From Enterovibrio coralii (lineage in GTDB: Bacteria > Pseudomonadota > Gammaproteobacteria > Enterobacterales > Vibrionaceae), in NCBI RefSeq assembly GCF_001559595.1, contig NZ_LNTY01000039.1, positions 1-64,000 of the forward strand: DNA of 64,000 bases. Direction: 5' to 3'. The position numbers and the translations under genes were made by a program. Below the pieces are notes generated by a model that ran no database searches, was not told the origin of the DNA, and was given only the letters and a program-made list of their open reading frames with translations. Every line of letters starts with the position of its first letter. Within the stretch, counting starts at the first letter, position 1. Of the stretch, positions 1 through 10,390 are shown one piece after another.

Positions 1-248
1 TTTCTAGAATCTAAAAACCTCAGTGCTATAAAAGCCGGCTTGGGATGCCTTAACGCCTTCTTCTTTTGAGTTTTTACCTTGTTTTCGATAGCTGATACTA
101 GGTTGGGCATCTAAACCAAGGACTACAACTGTATGCTTACTCACACTTCTAATTTTGGCTCTTTAGATTGAACCATTAGTTGCATATCTGTATGCCCAAT
201 ATTCAGATTTATTCCATATACTCTATGGACGGATGTGAGGAGGTTGTC
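1..248. other. Left edge, no recognised gene
   Basis: No family is recognisable here. A short minus-strand open frame (4 to 144, 46 codons from a GTG) ends in a stop near the window edge, but it has no clear ribosome binding site or known motif. The right part is the 5' region of the lipoprotein gene that follows. Confidence 0.3.
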
Positions 249-608
249 ATGAGAAATATTCTGATAGCATTGTTTATGATCATTGGTCTCGCAGGGTGCG
301 CGAATCCTTATGTGGCTAAGTATTCTGAATCCAATAATTGGACCGGGCTTGCTTATTACGATGTAGAGCATGGGCACAAGGCTCGCTCTGCAGAAGAACT
401 CGATAAACTGGGAGCGACCAGTGAGCAGGCTCAAAAAACTTATCAAGACGCATTTGAAGATCATGTAAAAGTCTATTGCGATCCTAAAAATGCGTATCGT
501 GCGGGGATCTTAGAGAAGCCGCGTAACTCAGTGTGTATTGACGACACACCAACAGGATGGATATACAAAGAAAACTGGCTGCAAGGGCTGGAGGCCGGAA
601 GGCTCTGA
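249..608 (+). CDS. Small hypothetical lipoprotein
   Basis: Predicted 119-residue lipoprotein of unknown function. The N-terminus has a short positively charged start, a hydrophobic stretch (about residues 4-15) and a lipobox LAGC, so signal peptidase II cleavage and membrane anchoring are expected; the mature part is hydrophilic. The reading frame extends upstream to 180, but the ATG at 249 follows a strong GAGGAGG Shine-Dalgarno sequence and begins exactly at the signal peptide. It is convergent with dapD, with a shared hairpin terminator between them. I recognise no domain. Confidence 0.75.
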   Translation: MRNILIALFMIIGLAGCANPYVAKYSESNNWTGLAYYDVEHGHKARSAEELDKLGATSEQAQKTYQDAFEDHVKVYCDPKNAYRAGILEKPRNSVCIDDTPTGWIYKENWLQGLEAGRL

Positions 609-631
609 GTTCACCAAGTTGGGACTATAAA

Positions 632-660
632 AAAGACCAGCACTAGGCTGGTCTTTCTGC
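632..660. terminator. Bidirectional terminator, lipoprotein gene / dapD
   Basis: A 10-bp perfect stem (632-641 with 647-656) closes a 5-nt loop, with A-rich sequence on the left and T-rich on the right. It can serve both convergent genes. Confidence 0.8.
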
Positions 661-677
661 ATCAAAAGCGTGTTTGA

Positions 678-1709
678 TTAGTTGTTTGCGTGAAGCTCTG
701 CGTTCAGTTCAACCGCTGATTTGTTGGTCAGACATTCGATCTTACCGGTCACAGAGTTGCGGCGGAACAGCAGGTCTGCTTTGCTAGCTAGATCGCGTGC
801 TTTCACGGTTTCTACTTCTTTGCCTGATGAATCCAGCATGGTCACTTTGGTGCCCGCGGTAACATACAGACCTGATTCGATAGTACAGCGGTCGCCCAGT
901 GGGAAGCCCAGACCCGCGTTTGCACCCAACAGGCTGTTTTCGCCAATTGAGATAACAAGCTGACCACCGCCACTCAGTGTACCCATGATAGATGCGCCAC
1001 CGCCGATATCGCTGCCGTTACCCACAACAACACCTGCGGAAATACGGCCTTCAACCATGCTCACGCCTTCAGTACCTGCGTTGAAGTTGATGAAGCCTTC
1101 GTGCATTACTGTGGTGCCTTCACCTACGTGTGCGCCCAGACGCACGCGTGAGGTATCCGCAATGCGAACACCCGCTGGTACCACGTAATCCACCATCTTA
1201 GGAAACTTGTCGACACAGTCTACGGTGATGGTTTCACCATTCAGACGTGCTTCCATTTGGCGGTCGGCCAATTCTGGCAGGTCGATTGGACCTTTGTTTG
1301 TCCACGCGATGTTGTGCAGCAGACCAAAGATGCCATCAAGCACTGTGCCGTGAGGTTTCACGAGGCGGTGAGAGATCAGTTGTAGCTTCAGGAAGCCTTC
1401 AGCAACGCTTGCTGGCTTCTCGTCGGTTGCTAAGATAACCAGTACCAATGGTTGAGCGGATGCTGCTGCTTTTGCTGCAAACGTCGCTGCTGCTTCCAAA
1501 TCTGCTTGAGCGAATGCTGCAGAGATGGCTTCGCATTGCGCCGCTTCAATTTCAAAGACGTCGTTGCCTTCTTTGTAAGAGACGATGTCAGCAAGTGCTG
1601 CGACCAGAGAGTCTGTTGGATTCAGTACAGGGGTTGGGAAAAATGCTTCGATGATTTTTCCGTCTTTGTTTTTGGTCGCGGTGCCAAATGCTAGAGCAAA
1701 ACTTGCCAT
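678..1709 (-). CDS. dapD: Tetrahydrodipicolinate N-succinyltransferase
   Basis: Transfers succinyl from succinyl-CoA to 2,3,4,5-tetrahydrodipicolinate in the succinylase branch of the lysine and meso-diaminopimelate pathway; cytosolic. At 343 residues it is the long form found in Vibrio and Pseudomonas rather than the roughly 274-residue E. coli form. The middle of the protein has the hexapeptide-repeat left-handed beta-helix pattern (glycine- and valine-rich repeats, about residues 180-290) of acyl-ACP/CoA transferases. It ends at a shared terminator with the upstream convergent lipoprotein gene. Complete and intact. Confidence 0.93.
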   Translation of the reverse strand: MASFALAFGTATKNKDGKIIEAFFPTPVLNPTDSLVAALADIVSYKEGNDVFEIEAAQCEAISAAFAQADLEAAATFAAKAAASAQPLVLVILATDEKPASVAEGFLKLQLISHRLVKPHGTVLDGIFGLLHNIAWTNKGPIDLPELADRQMEARLNGETITVDCVDKFPKMVDYVVPAGVRIADTSRVRLGAHVGEGTTVMHEGFINFNAGTEGVSMVEGRISAGVVVGNGSDIGGGASIMGTLSGGGQLVISIGENSLLGANAGLGFPLGDRCTIESGLYVTAGTKVTMLDSSGKEVETVKARDLASKADLLFRRNSVTGKIECLTNKSAVELNAELHANN

Positions 1710-1905
1710 GATGAGATTATCTCCTTGTCTCTATTCCAGAAAACTGCAGAGGCAGAGGCTGGTCAATACGAGTAAATGTTGAGGTTATCTTAAAGTGAAG
1801 GCGGGAAAGATTGAAGGGTGGAAAAAGAGATTCCCACAGATTAACGCGTCTTTAGGTAAATACTCGACAATTAGACCGAGCATTCAAACAAATTCGATAT
1901 AAAAA

Positions 1906-1925
1906 ACGCCCTTCGAAAAGGGCGT
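1906..1925. terminator. Terminator downstream of yebG
   Basis: An 8-bp stem (1906-1913 with 1918-1925) closes a CGAA loop. On the minus strand it is followed by a T-run (complement of the A-run 1900-1906), placed right after the yebG stop codon. Confidence 0.75.
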
Positions 1926-1934
1926 CTTCTAAAA

Positions 1935-2231
1935 TTATGCAGCTTCTGCGTCGTCTTCTTTCGGTGCTTCAGCTTTTTTCTTTGTCGCTTTAGGCGTTGG
2001 TTTGCGTTTTGCACCCAGCGCATAAAGCACTTCTTCGCGGTTTTGTGCGAGGAAAAGAGACAACTCTTCACGTTGCGCTTCGTCGCCAACAACCTCACTC
2101 TTACTCAGCAGTTCGAACATTTCGTCTGCCATATCAAGCATTTTGTCGTAAGCATCTGCGTCCGCTTTAGAGGTAAAAGTCATCTTCTCTTCTCCGTTGC
2201 GCTCAACCACATATTTGACGATAACGGCCAT
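1935..2231 (-). CDS. yebG: SOS-induced YebG family protein
   Basis: Small (98-residue) DNA-damage-inducible protein of the YebG family; its biochemical role is not established. The N-terminal half matches the family closely (MAVxVKYVV start, EEKMxFTSK, ADAYDKMLD, QREELSL). The C-terminal tail is lysine/alanine-rich then acidic, a low-complexity extension. A canonical LexA operator lies 23-42 bp upstream of the start, which fits the known SOS control of yebG in E. coli. Confidence 0.9.
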   Translation of the reverse strand: MAVIVKYVVERNGEEKMTFTSKADADAYDKMLDMADEMFELLSKSEVVGDEAQREELSLFLAQNREEVLYALGAKRKPTPKATKKKAEAPKEDDAEAA

Positions 2232-2253
2232 GGTTAACCTCTCTCTATTTGTT

Positions 2254-2273
2254 TACTGTCTGTTTATACAGTA
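2254..2273. promoter_or_regulatory. LexA (SOS) box between divergent genes
   Basis: A 20-bp palindromic operator of the CTGT-N8-ACAG type, with the flanking TA on both sides of the enterobacterial consensus. It sits between yebG (minus) and the DNA glycosylase gene (plus), so LexA bound here could repress both. Confidence 0.9.
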
Positions 2274-2285
2274 GAGTAATTATAC

Positions 2286-2999
2286 GTGTCTAGTTTAACC
2301 GTGATTAGTGTGATGGCATTGGAAAAATTCTCAGAAATTTATCTTAGGGCAGCAACAAGGAAGGGAAGCAACAGTGCGCTGGAGCAAAGACTCACGCACC
2401 CTAAGTCGGCCGACGAGCTGAAAAGTATTACGGACGATCGCTGGCTGGCGGTAATGAGCCAGAAGATTTTCCAGTCGGGCATGAACTGGCAAGTCGTGAG
2501 GAACAAGTGGCCTGGCTTTGAAGAAGTGTTCTGGGGCTTCGATATCGAGAAGATGTGTTTGACGCCGCCAGAAATGTGGGAGCAGAAAGCCACGAACCCA
2601 GCCATTATTCGCCACCTCGGCAAAGTCATGACGATTCCGCACAATGCACAGATGATTCAACGGGCAGCCCGTGAGCACGGTAGCTTTGCCGCTTTCATTG
2701 CTGATTGGCCGGAATCAGACATTGTCGGTCTGTGGGCTTACCTCAAAAAGCACGGCAGTCGACTGGGTGGGAATACTGGACCTTACTCACTGAGGCTGAT
2801 GGGCAAGGACACATTTATTTTGTCAGGTGATGTGGAAAGCTATCTGCGCGCCTACAAGATCATTGATGGTGGCAGAGATACCAGAAAATCGCTGCAGGCG
2901 GCACAAGAGGCCTTCAATCATTGGCAAGAAGAAAGTGGCCGCCCATTGTGTCAAATTAGCCAAATTATCGCGTACAGCGTTGGTGACAACAGTTACTGA
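2286..2999 (+). CDS. DNA-3-methyladenine glycosylase I family protein
   Basis: Resembles the Tag / adenine-glycosylase family, which removes alkylated bases from DNA in base excision repair. Family-like patterns are the SQKIFQSGMNW and RNKWPGF segments, typical of the helical glycosylase fold, within about 237 residues. Two starts are possible: GTG 2286, or ATG 2313, which leaves room for a leader downstream of the shared LexA box. The divergent SOS gene yebG and the operator strongly suggest damage induction. It is divergent enough from E. coli Tag that alkylation specificity is an inference. Confidence 0.7.
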   Translation: MSSLTVISVMALEKFSEIYLRAATRKGSNSALEQRLTHPKSADELKSITDDRWLAVMSQKIFQSGMNWQVVRNKWPGFEEVFWGFDIEKMCLTPPEMWEQKATNPAIIRHLGKVMTIPHNAQMIQRAAREHGSFAAFIADWPESDIVGLWAYLKKHGSRLGGNTGPYSLRLMGKDTFILSGDVESYLRAYKIIDGGRDTRKSLQAAQEAFNHWQEESGRPLCQISQIIAYSVGDNSY

Positions 3000-3000
3000 G

Positions 3001-3908
3001 TTAGTCTTCGAGCTGCCATGCGGTGCTGAACTGAATAAAGCTCTCAAGCAAAGGCGACAAATGTTTGTCTTTATGATGAACCAGCCAATATTGTCGCCTT
3101 AAATCCAAAGGCAGCTCTATCAAATGCAGTCGGTTGTTGGCGACGACATGGCGGGCGGTGAGAGTGATAGATAGGCAAGCCCCAGCCCTGCTGCTGCGCA
3201 GTTAATGATTGCTTCCGTGTTTCTCAGTTCAAAGGCGATATCCCATTGCTCCAAACGCGGCGCGATGCGCGACAAAAAGTGCTCACGCGTGCCCGAGCCA
3301 GATTCGCGAACAATCCATGACTGATTCTCCAAATCAAACAAGGTGAGCTTTTTCTTCTTCCTAAGGGGATGGTCGATGGCGCAGGCTATGCACATCTCGT
3401 CAGAAAGCCACGGTGTCATCAGAAGTTCAGAATTACCTTGGTGATGTTTGCTTTCACCTTGCCCTTCGATAAACCCGATGTCTAACTCAAAGGCCACAAG
3501 CTGATCAATGATGGATTGGCTGTTCGAGATATTCAGAGACTGCTCATTGTGCTGGAACGTCGCCCTAAAATCGCGAAGCAGGAAAGGGATCAACTGATTG
3601 CCAATGGTGTCACTGGCCCCAATGCGCAAAGATCCTGTTAACGCGCCTGTGTTATCGAGGACTTTTGCTATCTCATCGCTCCGAGTCAGAAGTTCATCGG
3701 CAAGCGGCAGAAGACGCTTTCCGTGTTCATTGATGATGAGTCGGTTGTTGGCGCGCTCAAAAAGCTTATGACCTATCTGACTTTCCAATTCACTCAACGC
3801 CATGCTGACGGCTGGCTTAGAAAGAAACAGCAATGACGACGCCGCAGTAATGGTCTTTTCCTGCGCGACGGTGACGAAGACTTGTAGCTGGCGAAGTGAA
3901 ATCGACAT
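3001..3908 (-). CDS. LysR-type regulator (frame broken near 3172)
   Basis: LysR-family transcription factor: N-terminal winged helix-turn-helix (residues about 1-60, with the KPAVSMALSELE recognition-helix region) and a periplasmic-binding-like effector domain. As written, the frame ends at 3120 after 262 residues. Shifting the frame at about 3172 restores a normal LysR C-terminus ending at a TAA at 3001, for a total near 302 residues. The break lies in a TATC tandem repeat. It is divergently transcribed from the TDT transporter, which it probably controls; ligand unknown. Confidence 0.8.
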
Positions 3909-4014
3909 AGGTTAAGTAAAACTTAAAGGTGGTTTAAATATATTCAGATATATTAAAACAAAATCACGTTCTAAAATATTACCTGTGTTCCTTTTCTTAT
4001 GACGTGATGGTGCA

Positions 4015-4973
4015 ATGCGTAGACGTCTCAATCTTCTTCCAACGCCAATGGCGGGTCTGGCTCTGGCAATTGCCAGCTTAGGTTGGTGCTGGGAAAACGC
4101 GGGATCTTTTCATGGTTCGGCGCAAATCGTAGGTGCAGTGATTGGTGGTGTGATGCTGCTGATGATCGCCCTGAAATTTATGATCAGCCAAAAGGCCTGT
4201 GGTCTGATTTACAACACCCGGTGGTGGGTAGCGTTGTTCCAACGTTCGCCATGGGCGTAATGATTGTTTCAAACGCGATCGGCAAGGTGCTGCCTTGGAC
4301 AGGTGACGCACTTTGGTTAGCAGCAGTAGCCGCACATGTCGCGTTCCTGGGCTCGTTTGTGTATCACCGCGCGAAAGATTTCTCACTGAGTCACATGGTG
4401 CCGAGCTGGTTCGTACCACCCGTCGGTTTGATTGTGGCGGACGTGGCATTCTCGGGTAACCCAATGCTTCGCCCAGTCGCTGATGCCGTGTTGTTGTTCG
4501 GTCTGCTGGCTTATGCTGTGCTGTTGCCTTTGATGCTTTATCGTCTGATTTTCTGTGGCGAAGTGCCAGATGCAGCGAAACCAACCATTGCTATCATGGC
4601 GGCACCTGCAAGCCTGTCACTGGCGGGGTATCTGACAGTGAGCCAAAACCCATCGCCTCTGATTGTGGCGGTATTGCTGGGTATCGCGCTGCTGATGACT
4701 TTGGTTATCTATGTGTCGTTTGCTTACTTGATGCGCTTGCCGTTTTCACCAGGTTACGCAGCGTTCACCTTCCCAATGGTGATTGGTTCAACAGCACTTT
4801 ATAAAACCGCGGCGTGGATGCAGTCAGTCGGCATTGCACCAGAATACGTGCATCAAGTGTCTGTGATTGCCTTGATTGAGCTTGTTGTCGCAACCGTTGT
4901 GGTTGGCTATGTGGCGATGCATTATCGTCGCTTTATCTCGCTACAGTGGAAACAGCCTGTATCGAACGCATAA
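4015..4973 (+). CDS. TDT/SLAC1-family transporter (frameshifted)
   Basis: Inner-membrane transporter of the tellurite-resistance/dicarboxylate (TDT, SLAC1-like) family, about 319 residues with roughly ten hydrophobic helices. The sequence begins with the PTPMAGLALAIASLG motif in one frame. It continues from the HPVVGSVVPTFAMG motif in another, switching at about 4189 where AGCCAAAAGG probably lacks one C of a CCC run. The second half is entirely hydrophobic helices and ends at 4973. The substrate cannot be told from sequence (candidates: dicarboxylate, sulfite or other anions). Paired with the divergent LysR gene. Confidence 0.8.
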
Positions 4974-4977
4974 TCGA

Positions 4978-5006
4978 AAGCCCGCTTCTTGCGGGCTTTT
5001 TCATTT
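4978..5006 (+). terminator. Terminator after the TDT transporter
   Basis: Stem AAAGCCCGC / GCGGGCTTT around a TTCTT loop, followed by T-rich sequence. Confidence 0.8.
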
Positions 5007-5080
5007 CTAATGCATTGAAATTGCACTCTCGAAGCCATTCCGCCACAATCTCTCCAATGTCCGTTTCATGAGTCTCATCT

Positions 5081-8000
5081 GTGTTTACTGTCTATCACTC
5101 CAACCAATTGGATCTGCTCAAAAGTCTGCTCGTCGCGATCGTCGAGCAAAAGCCATTAAGTAACCCGTTCCAGAAAGAACTGATTTTGGTTCAGAGTCCG
5201 GGGATGGCGCAGTGGTTAAAGCTGGAGATGGCTAAAGAGCAAGGCATTGTGGCGAACGTTGAGTTTCCGCTGCCTGCTACTTTCATTTGGCAGATGTTTA
5301 CCCAAATTCTTGATGATGTACCGCAGCGAAGCTTTTTCAACAAAGAAGCCATGACGTGGAAGCTGATGACAGTGCTTCCAGACATGTTGGACGATGCGGA
5401 TTTTGACGAGCTAAAACACTACCTCAGCGATGATACGGACCAACAGAGGCTTTACCAATTGGCAGGCAAAGTGGCGGATATCTTTGACCAATACTTGGTG
5501 TACCGCCCTGAATGGATCAAAGCGTGGGAAAACGAGCAAAGCGTACTTGAGCTAGAAGGTGAGAAATCGTGGCAGCCAAAACTGTGGCAAGCACTATACG
5601 ATTACACGCTTCAGCAAGGCCAGTCGCCCTTCCACCGTGCCAACCTGTATGAAGAATTCATTGATGCCTTGATGTCTCAATCCACCAAGCCGGAAGGACT
5701 CAAAGGCATTGAGCGTGTCTTTGTGTTCGGTATCTCGGCACTACCACCGCGTTATCTCGATGCATTGAAAGCACTTGGCGAACACATCGATGTGCATTAC
5801 ATGTTTACCAACCCTGTCGTTTTTACTGGGGAGACATTCGCGATAAGCGTTACCTAGCAAGACGTGCGGCAGCGATGGATAGTCGCATCAGTCGCGCAAC
5901 AGATAACAACGAGCCACCACAGTTTGCGCTGCCGCTACATGACGATGACAGTGCCGAGATTGGCAACAGCTTGTTGGCATCGATGGGAAAACTGGGTCGA
6001 GACAACTTACTCTTGCTTTCTGAGCTCCAGTGCAACGAAGTGGACCAAGGCTTTGTAGACGTTACGCGGAACTCACTGCTTCATCACATTCAGGCCGATA
6101 TTCTTGATCTTCAAGAGCCAGGTGACATTCAAGAAACGCTTTCCAGTGACAGCAAACGCCCCATCACGGCAGATGACACCTCACTCATGGTCGAAGTATG
6201 TCATAGCCCAATGCGTGAAGTGGAAGTGCTGCACGATCGACTGCTTGATATGCTGGCCGCAGATCCGACGCTCACGCCGCGTGATGTGATTGTCATGGTG
6301 GCGGATATCAATGCATACAGCCCCGCGATTCAAGCTGTGTTTGGCAATGCACCGGGTGACCGTTTCATTCCTTTCTCCATCTCTGACCGCACCGCCGATC
6401 AGGAAAGTCCTATCCTGACGACCTTCTTGAGCCTTTTGAGCCTGCCGGACAGCCGTTGCAGTGCCGCTGAATTGCTGGAAATTCTGGAAGTGCCTGCGGT
6501 GCTTCGACAGTTTGGTTTTGATAACAGTCAGTTTGAAAAAGTGAAAGTCTGGGTTGAGGAAGCGGGTATTCGCTGGGGATTGGATGAGAGCACAGCTGAA
6601 CACTTTTCCTTGCCGGGACAGACGCAAAACACATGGCAGTTTGGTCTTGATCGCATGATGCTTGGCTATGCCATGCCAAGTGACAGCGGGCTGTATAACG
6701 GTGTGCTGGCCTATGACGAAGTGCAGGGGCTAGAAGCCGATCTCGCAGGCAAGCTGGGTGAATTCTTCCGCGTGATGAGCCATATTCAGCGCCAGCTTAA
6801 TCAAACACTGGCGGGTGATGAGTGGGCGAAAGCTCTGACCGCTATGTTTGATGATATTTTCGCGCTTGATACCGACGAGGAGCCCGCGGGGCAAATGCTT
6901 CGCACCCAACTCGACAACTGGCTGGTGCAACTCGCGGATGCGGGGTTCTCACAAACGCTGTCATTGTCGATTGTCAGGGATTACCTCAAAGAAAAACTCG
7001 GTGGCGAGCGGATCAGCCAGCGCTTCCTTGCTGGGCAAGTGAACTTTTGTACCTTGATGCCAATGCGTTCGATTCCGTTTAAAGTCGTCTGTTTACTTGG
7101 CATGAATGACGGTGACTATCCGCGCACGATTGCCCCCGTGGGCTTTGATTTGATGGCTGGTCGAACAAGAGCGGGTGACCGTTCGCGCCGTGATGACGAC
7201 CGATACCTGTTCCTCGAAGCACTACAATCTGCGCAGGACAAACTTTACATCAGTTATGTAGGGCGGTCTGTGCAGGACAACAGCGTGAAAGTGCCGTCAG
7301 TGCTGGTGACCGAGCTTCTCGACTATTGTCGCCAAGGCTATTGTCTGGAAGGGGACAATGTATTGCCTGAGCATGAATCGGGTGAAAACCTTCGCCATCA
7401 TCTTTGCCATGAAAACCCCTTGGTGCCGTTCAGTCGCGCCGCGTTTTTGGGTGGCCGAGCAAGTTATGCCGCTGAATGGCTGCCTGCTGCAAAAGGAGAA
7501 GGTAGTGCATCAGAGGCTTTCCTGGGCGATGCCTTGGCGTTGGATCTGGATGCGGATTCCAATGTGGTTGAATTGGCAGAGCTGCAGCGCTTTTGGCGTT
7601 TGCCCGTGCAGTATTTCTTCAACCGCCGCCTTAAGGTGTTTTTTGAAAATGCAGCAGGGGCGATGGAAGACGTTGAGCCATTTGCGCTGGATAATCTGGA
7701 AAGCTACCGCCTGCGTGATGATTTGCTGGCACACCTTTTAGCACATGGCAGTGACAGTGCGTCATTGGATAGTTTTTACCAACGGCAGAAAGCGAGCGGC
7801 ACACTCCCCGTTGATCACTTTGGCGAGTTGGAGCTGGAAAGTGAGTTGGGTGGCATCTTGGCGCAATACGGTACGTTAGAGCCTTTCATTCGAGAAGCAA
7901 GACAACCGTTGGAAGTGAATATCACTGTGCCCACCAAACGCGGCCCAATCCAGTTGCAAGGGTGGTTGGATGATCGCTTCCGCGCAGGACGTGTGCTGTA

Positions 8001-8466
8001 TCGCAGCGGCAAGGTGCGAGCGCAAGACCGTCTTTCTGCGTGGATTGACCATTTGTGCCAATGTGCGGCAGGCGATCAACTGGAGACCTATTTCTTTGGT
8101 TTGGACGCGCAAGTGGTGTATTCGCCGATATCGCGTGATGAAGCACTGACATGGCTCAGTGTCTATCTCGATCATTATTTCGATGGGTTGTCAGCACCAA
8201 GTGCGTATTTGCCGAAAACAGCGTTAGCAGGGCTGGAAGCGTGCTTCGACAGAAAAGGCGAGTGGCACGATGACCAAGACACGTTGGACAAGGCCAAAGG
8301 TAAAATGCGTGCGGCGTTTGAAAGCGGATTTATGCCGGGTGAAGGCGACAATGCTTATGTTGCGCGTGTTTGGACATCAGCCAGCGAGGCATTGTTGGAC
8401 GATGTGTTTGCTTTGGCGCGAGACGTATTACTGCCCGCGTTAAACGGGGAGAAAAAAGAAGACTGA
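5081..8466 (+). CDS. recC: RecBCD subunit RecC (frameshifted near 5815)
   Basis: Chi-recognition subunit of the RecBCD (exonuclease V) complex for double-strand break repair. The start is a GTG (MFTVYHSNQLD), matching the conserved RecC N-terminus, and motifs such as PLPATFIWQMF and FDQYLVYRPEW follow. The first frame stops at 5857, and the downstream frame resumes with GDIRDKRYLARR in phase with family alignments. Adding one T at about 5815 yields a continuous 1128-residue protein, normal for RecC. Located upstream of recB and recD, but separated from them by an oppositely oriented chemoreceptor gene. Confidence 0.93.
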
Positions 8467-8478
8467 CAGTTGTCAGTC
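8461..8478 (-). terminator. Hairpin between recC and the chemoreceptor gene
   Basis: A perfect 7-bp stem (GACTGAC / GTCAGTC) overlaps the recC stop codon. On the minus strand it is followed by a T-rich tract, so it terminates the convergent chemoreceptor transcript and possibly recC. Confidence 0.65.
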
Positions 8479-8517
8479 TTCTCACAGCGGTCGTTGCTCA
8501 TCGCGTGTAAAAGCGCG

Positions 8518-10131
8518 TTATTGGGTGATTTTGAACTGAGATAGCTGGTTTCGGCCTGTGTCGCTCAGTGCTTTAACACGATCGCTCAGTCCCAGTGTTT
8601 CTTCGCTCGCATCACGGTTAGTGTGGGAAATGTCACTCACACTGACCACACTTCTTGCCACTTCCTGAGACGCACTGGCTTGTTGCGATGTCGACGTTGC
8701 GACTGCCGTGTTCATTTGCTCAAGCTCATTGATCAACTCTGATAAGGCATTCAATTGTGTTTGTGCCTGACGGGCCTGATCTAAGCTCTGCGCAGTCTTG
8801 TCTGTGCCACTGCTCATGATTTTTGCGGCAACTTGCGCGCGCTCCTGAAGCTTTTCAATGATGGCATTGATTTGTGTGGTGGAGTCTTTGGTGGAATGCG
8901 CCAGCTTTCTGACCTCATCGGCAACCACCGCAAATCCGCGACCTGCACTGCCTGCGCGTGCCGCTTCGATGGCAGCGTTCAATGCCAGCAAGTTGGTCTG
9001 CTCTGAAATGTCATTGATGACTGTCACCACATCACTGATCTCATCACTCGAAGCGGCAAGTTCGCGAATGCTACGCTCGGCATCAATCACATCGGTATTC
9101 ACTTGTTCAAACTTATCCAGTGAAGCGCTTAAGGCGACACCGACATCATCCACCAACTGGCGAGAGTGGCGAGTGCTGTCTTGCGCTGTCAGGGTGCTGG
9201 CTTCCACATCTTTGATGGCGGAGGACATTTCTTCCATCGCACTTGCTACTGAGTCCAATTCATGGCTTTGGGTGCGAATGCCGTTAGTCGAGCGTGTGGC
9301 AAGATCTGCCATGGTTTTGCTGTCATTGTCGAGTTGGTGGAGCGTTGAATCGACATTGAGCATCAGGGTTTGGATCTGCTCACACGCGTGATTGAGGTTA
9401 GTGGCCATTTGTCCGAGTTCGTCTTGGCTTTTCACCGATGCGCGTGCCGTTAAATCACCTTGTGATAGTCGGCTGAGTGCTCGCTGGATGTCTTCAATTG
9501 CATTGATCAGCATTTTCGAGAGAACCGTGGCCAGTGCGATAAGCACCAAGGTCACTAAACCTGCGATAAGTGCAACTTTGCTTGCTTCTTTCCATGCTAG
9601 AGCTTCGAGATCATCGATGTAAATACCAGTACCTATCAGCAGATCCCAGTTTTGATAGCGCTTAACGGCACTGACTTTTTCCAATGCTTTTGAGCCGCCC
9701 GGTTTTGCGAACCAATAACTGCTAAATCCACCGTCATAGGGTTGCGCGGCTTTACGCATCTCACTCAACACGGGTGAGCCGTTGCTGTCTCTAAACACGT
9801 TAAAGTCGCGCCCCAGCCAACTGCTTGCGCCAGCGACCATGGTGCCTGAACCATCAATAATGAAGTAGTACCCATCATCACCAAAAAACAAAGGTTGAAT
9901 GGCTTCCAGTGCACTGTTCAATCCGGCTTCTGAAGGATCTTGCTTGTGTTTTACATCCACGATTTGCCAAGCAATGTCTACTGTTTGCTTCAAATTGCTT
10001 TTTCGCTCTTGCAAAAGGTCGCTGTACAAACTTCTTGCTTGGAATGCTGTGAGTAGCGCAATGCTTATCACCGAGATAACGACAATCAATAGCAACTTGT
10101 ATCGCACAGATAGATTTGAAACAAATTTCAT
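8518..10131 (-). CDS. Methyl-accepting chemotaxis protein, single Cache
   Basis: Transmembrane chemoreceptor (537 residues) that senses a periplasmic ligand and signals to CheA/CheW. Order: TM1 about residues 12-31; a Cache_2-type periplasmic domain about 35-180, with the family's [10 protein letters not shown] and [14 protein letters not shown] segments; TM2 about 185-205; a HAMP linker; and a coiled-coil signalling domain whose hairpin tip reads [18 protein letters not shown]. It is intact. It occupies the interval between recC and recB, where E. coli has the protease gene ptrA. The ligand is unknown; Cache_2 domains often bind small organic acids. Confidence 0.93.
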   Translation of the reverse strand: MKFVSNLSVRYKLLLIVVISVISIALLTAFQARSLYSDLLQERKSNLKQTVDIAWQIVDVKHKQDPSEAGLNSALEAIQPLFFGDDGYYFIIDGSGTMVAGASSWLGRDFNVFRDSNGSPVLSEMRKAAQPYDGGFSSYWFAKPGGSKALEKVSAVKRYQNWDLLIGTGIYIDDLEALAWKEASKVALIAGLVTLVLIALATVLSKMLINAIEDIQRALSRLSQGDLTARASVKSQDELGQMATNLNHACEQIQTLMLNVDSTLHQLDNDSKTMADLATRSTNGIRTQSHELDSVASAMEEMSSAIKDVEASTLTAQDSTRHSRQLVDDVGVALSASLDKFEQVNTDVIDAERSIRELAASSDEISDVVTVINDISEQTNLLALNAAIEAARAGSAGRGFAVVADEVRKLAHSTKDSTTQINAIIEKLQERAQVAAKIMSSGTDKTAQSLDQARQAQTQLNALSELINELEQMNTAVATSTSQQASASQEVARSVVSVSDISHTNRDASEETLGLSDRVKALSDTGRNQLSQFKITQ

Positions 10132-10390
10132 ACTTATTATTTCCGGTTTTTCGGGTTGTCCGTAACAAAAGTGAAACGTGAGGTTTACTTAATTTGTCTG
10201 CACTATCAATAGAAAGGCGATGATTGAGAGGGTTTGTGCGGTGATCTCGATCTCATAGTTTTGGATTCAGAGATAAATGCCTAAGTTTTCAATCGTTAAG
10301 TGTCGAGTTAGCCAGTGCCGATTGAACAATTACAAATGCGCGAACCATTGATAAACTAAGGACTTTCCGACAAGAACGAGCTGAAAAAGC

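Noticed and set aside
141..464. 107-codon minus-strand frame opposite the lipoprotein gene
   Set aside because: Shadow of a gene with a clear signal peptide and ribosome site; no motif in the shadow.
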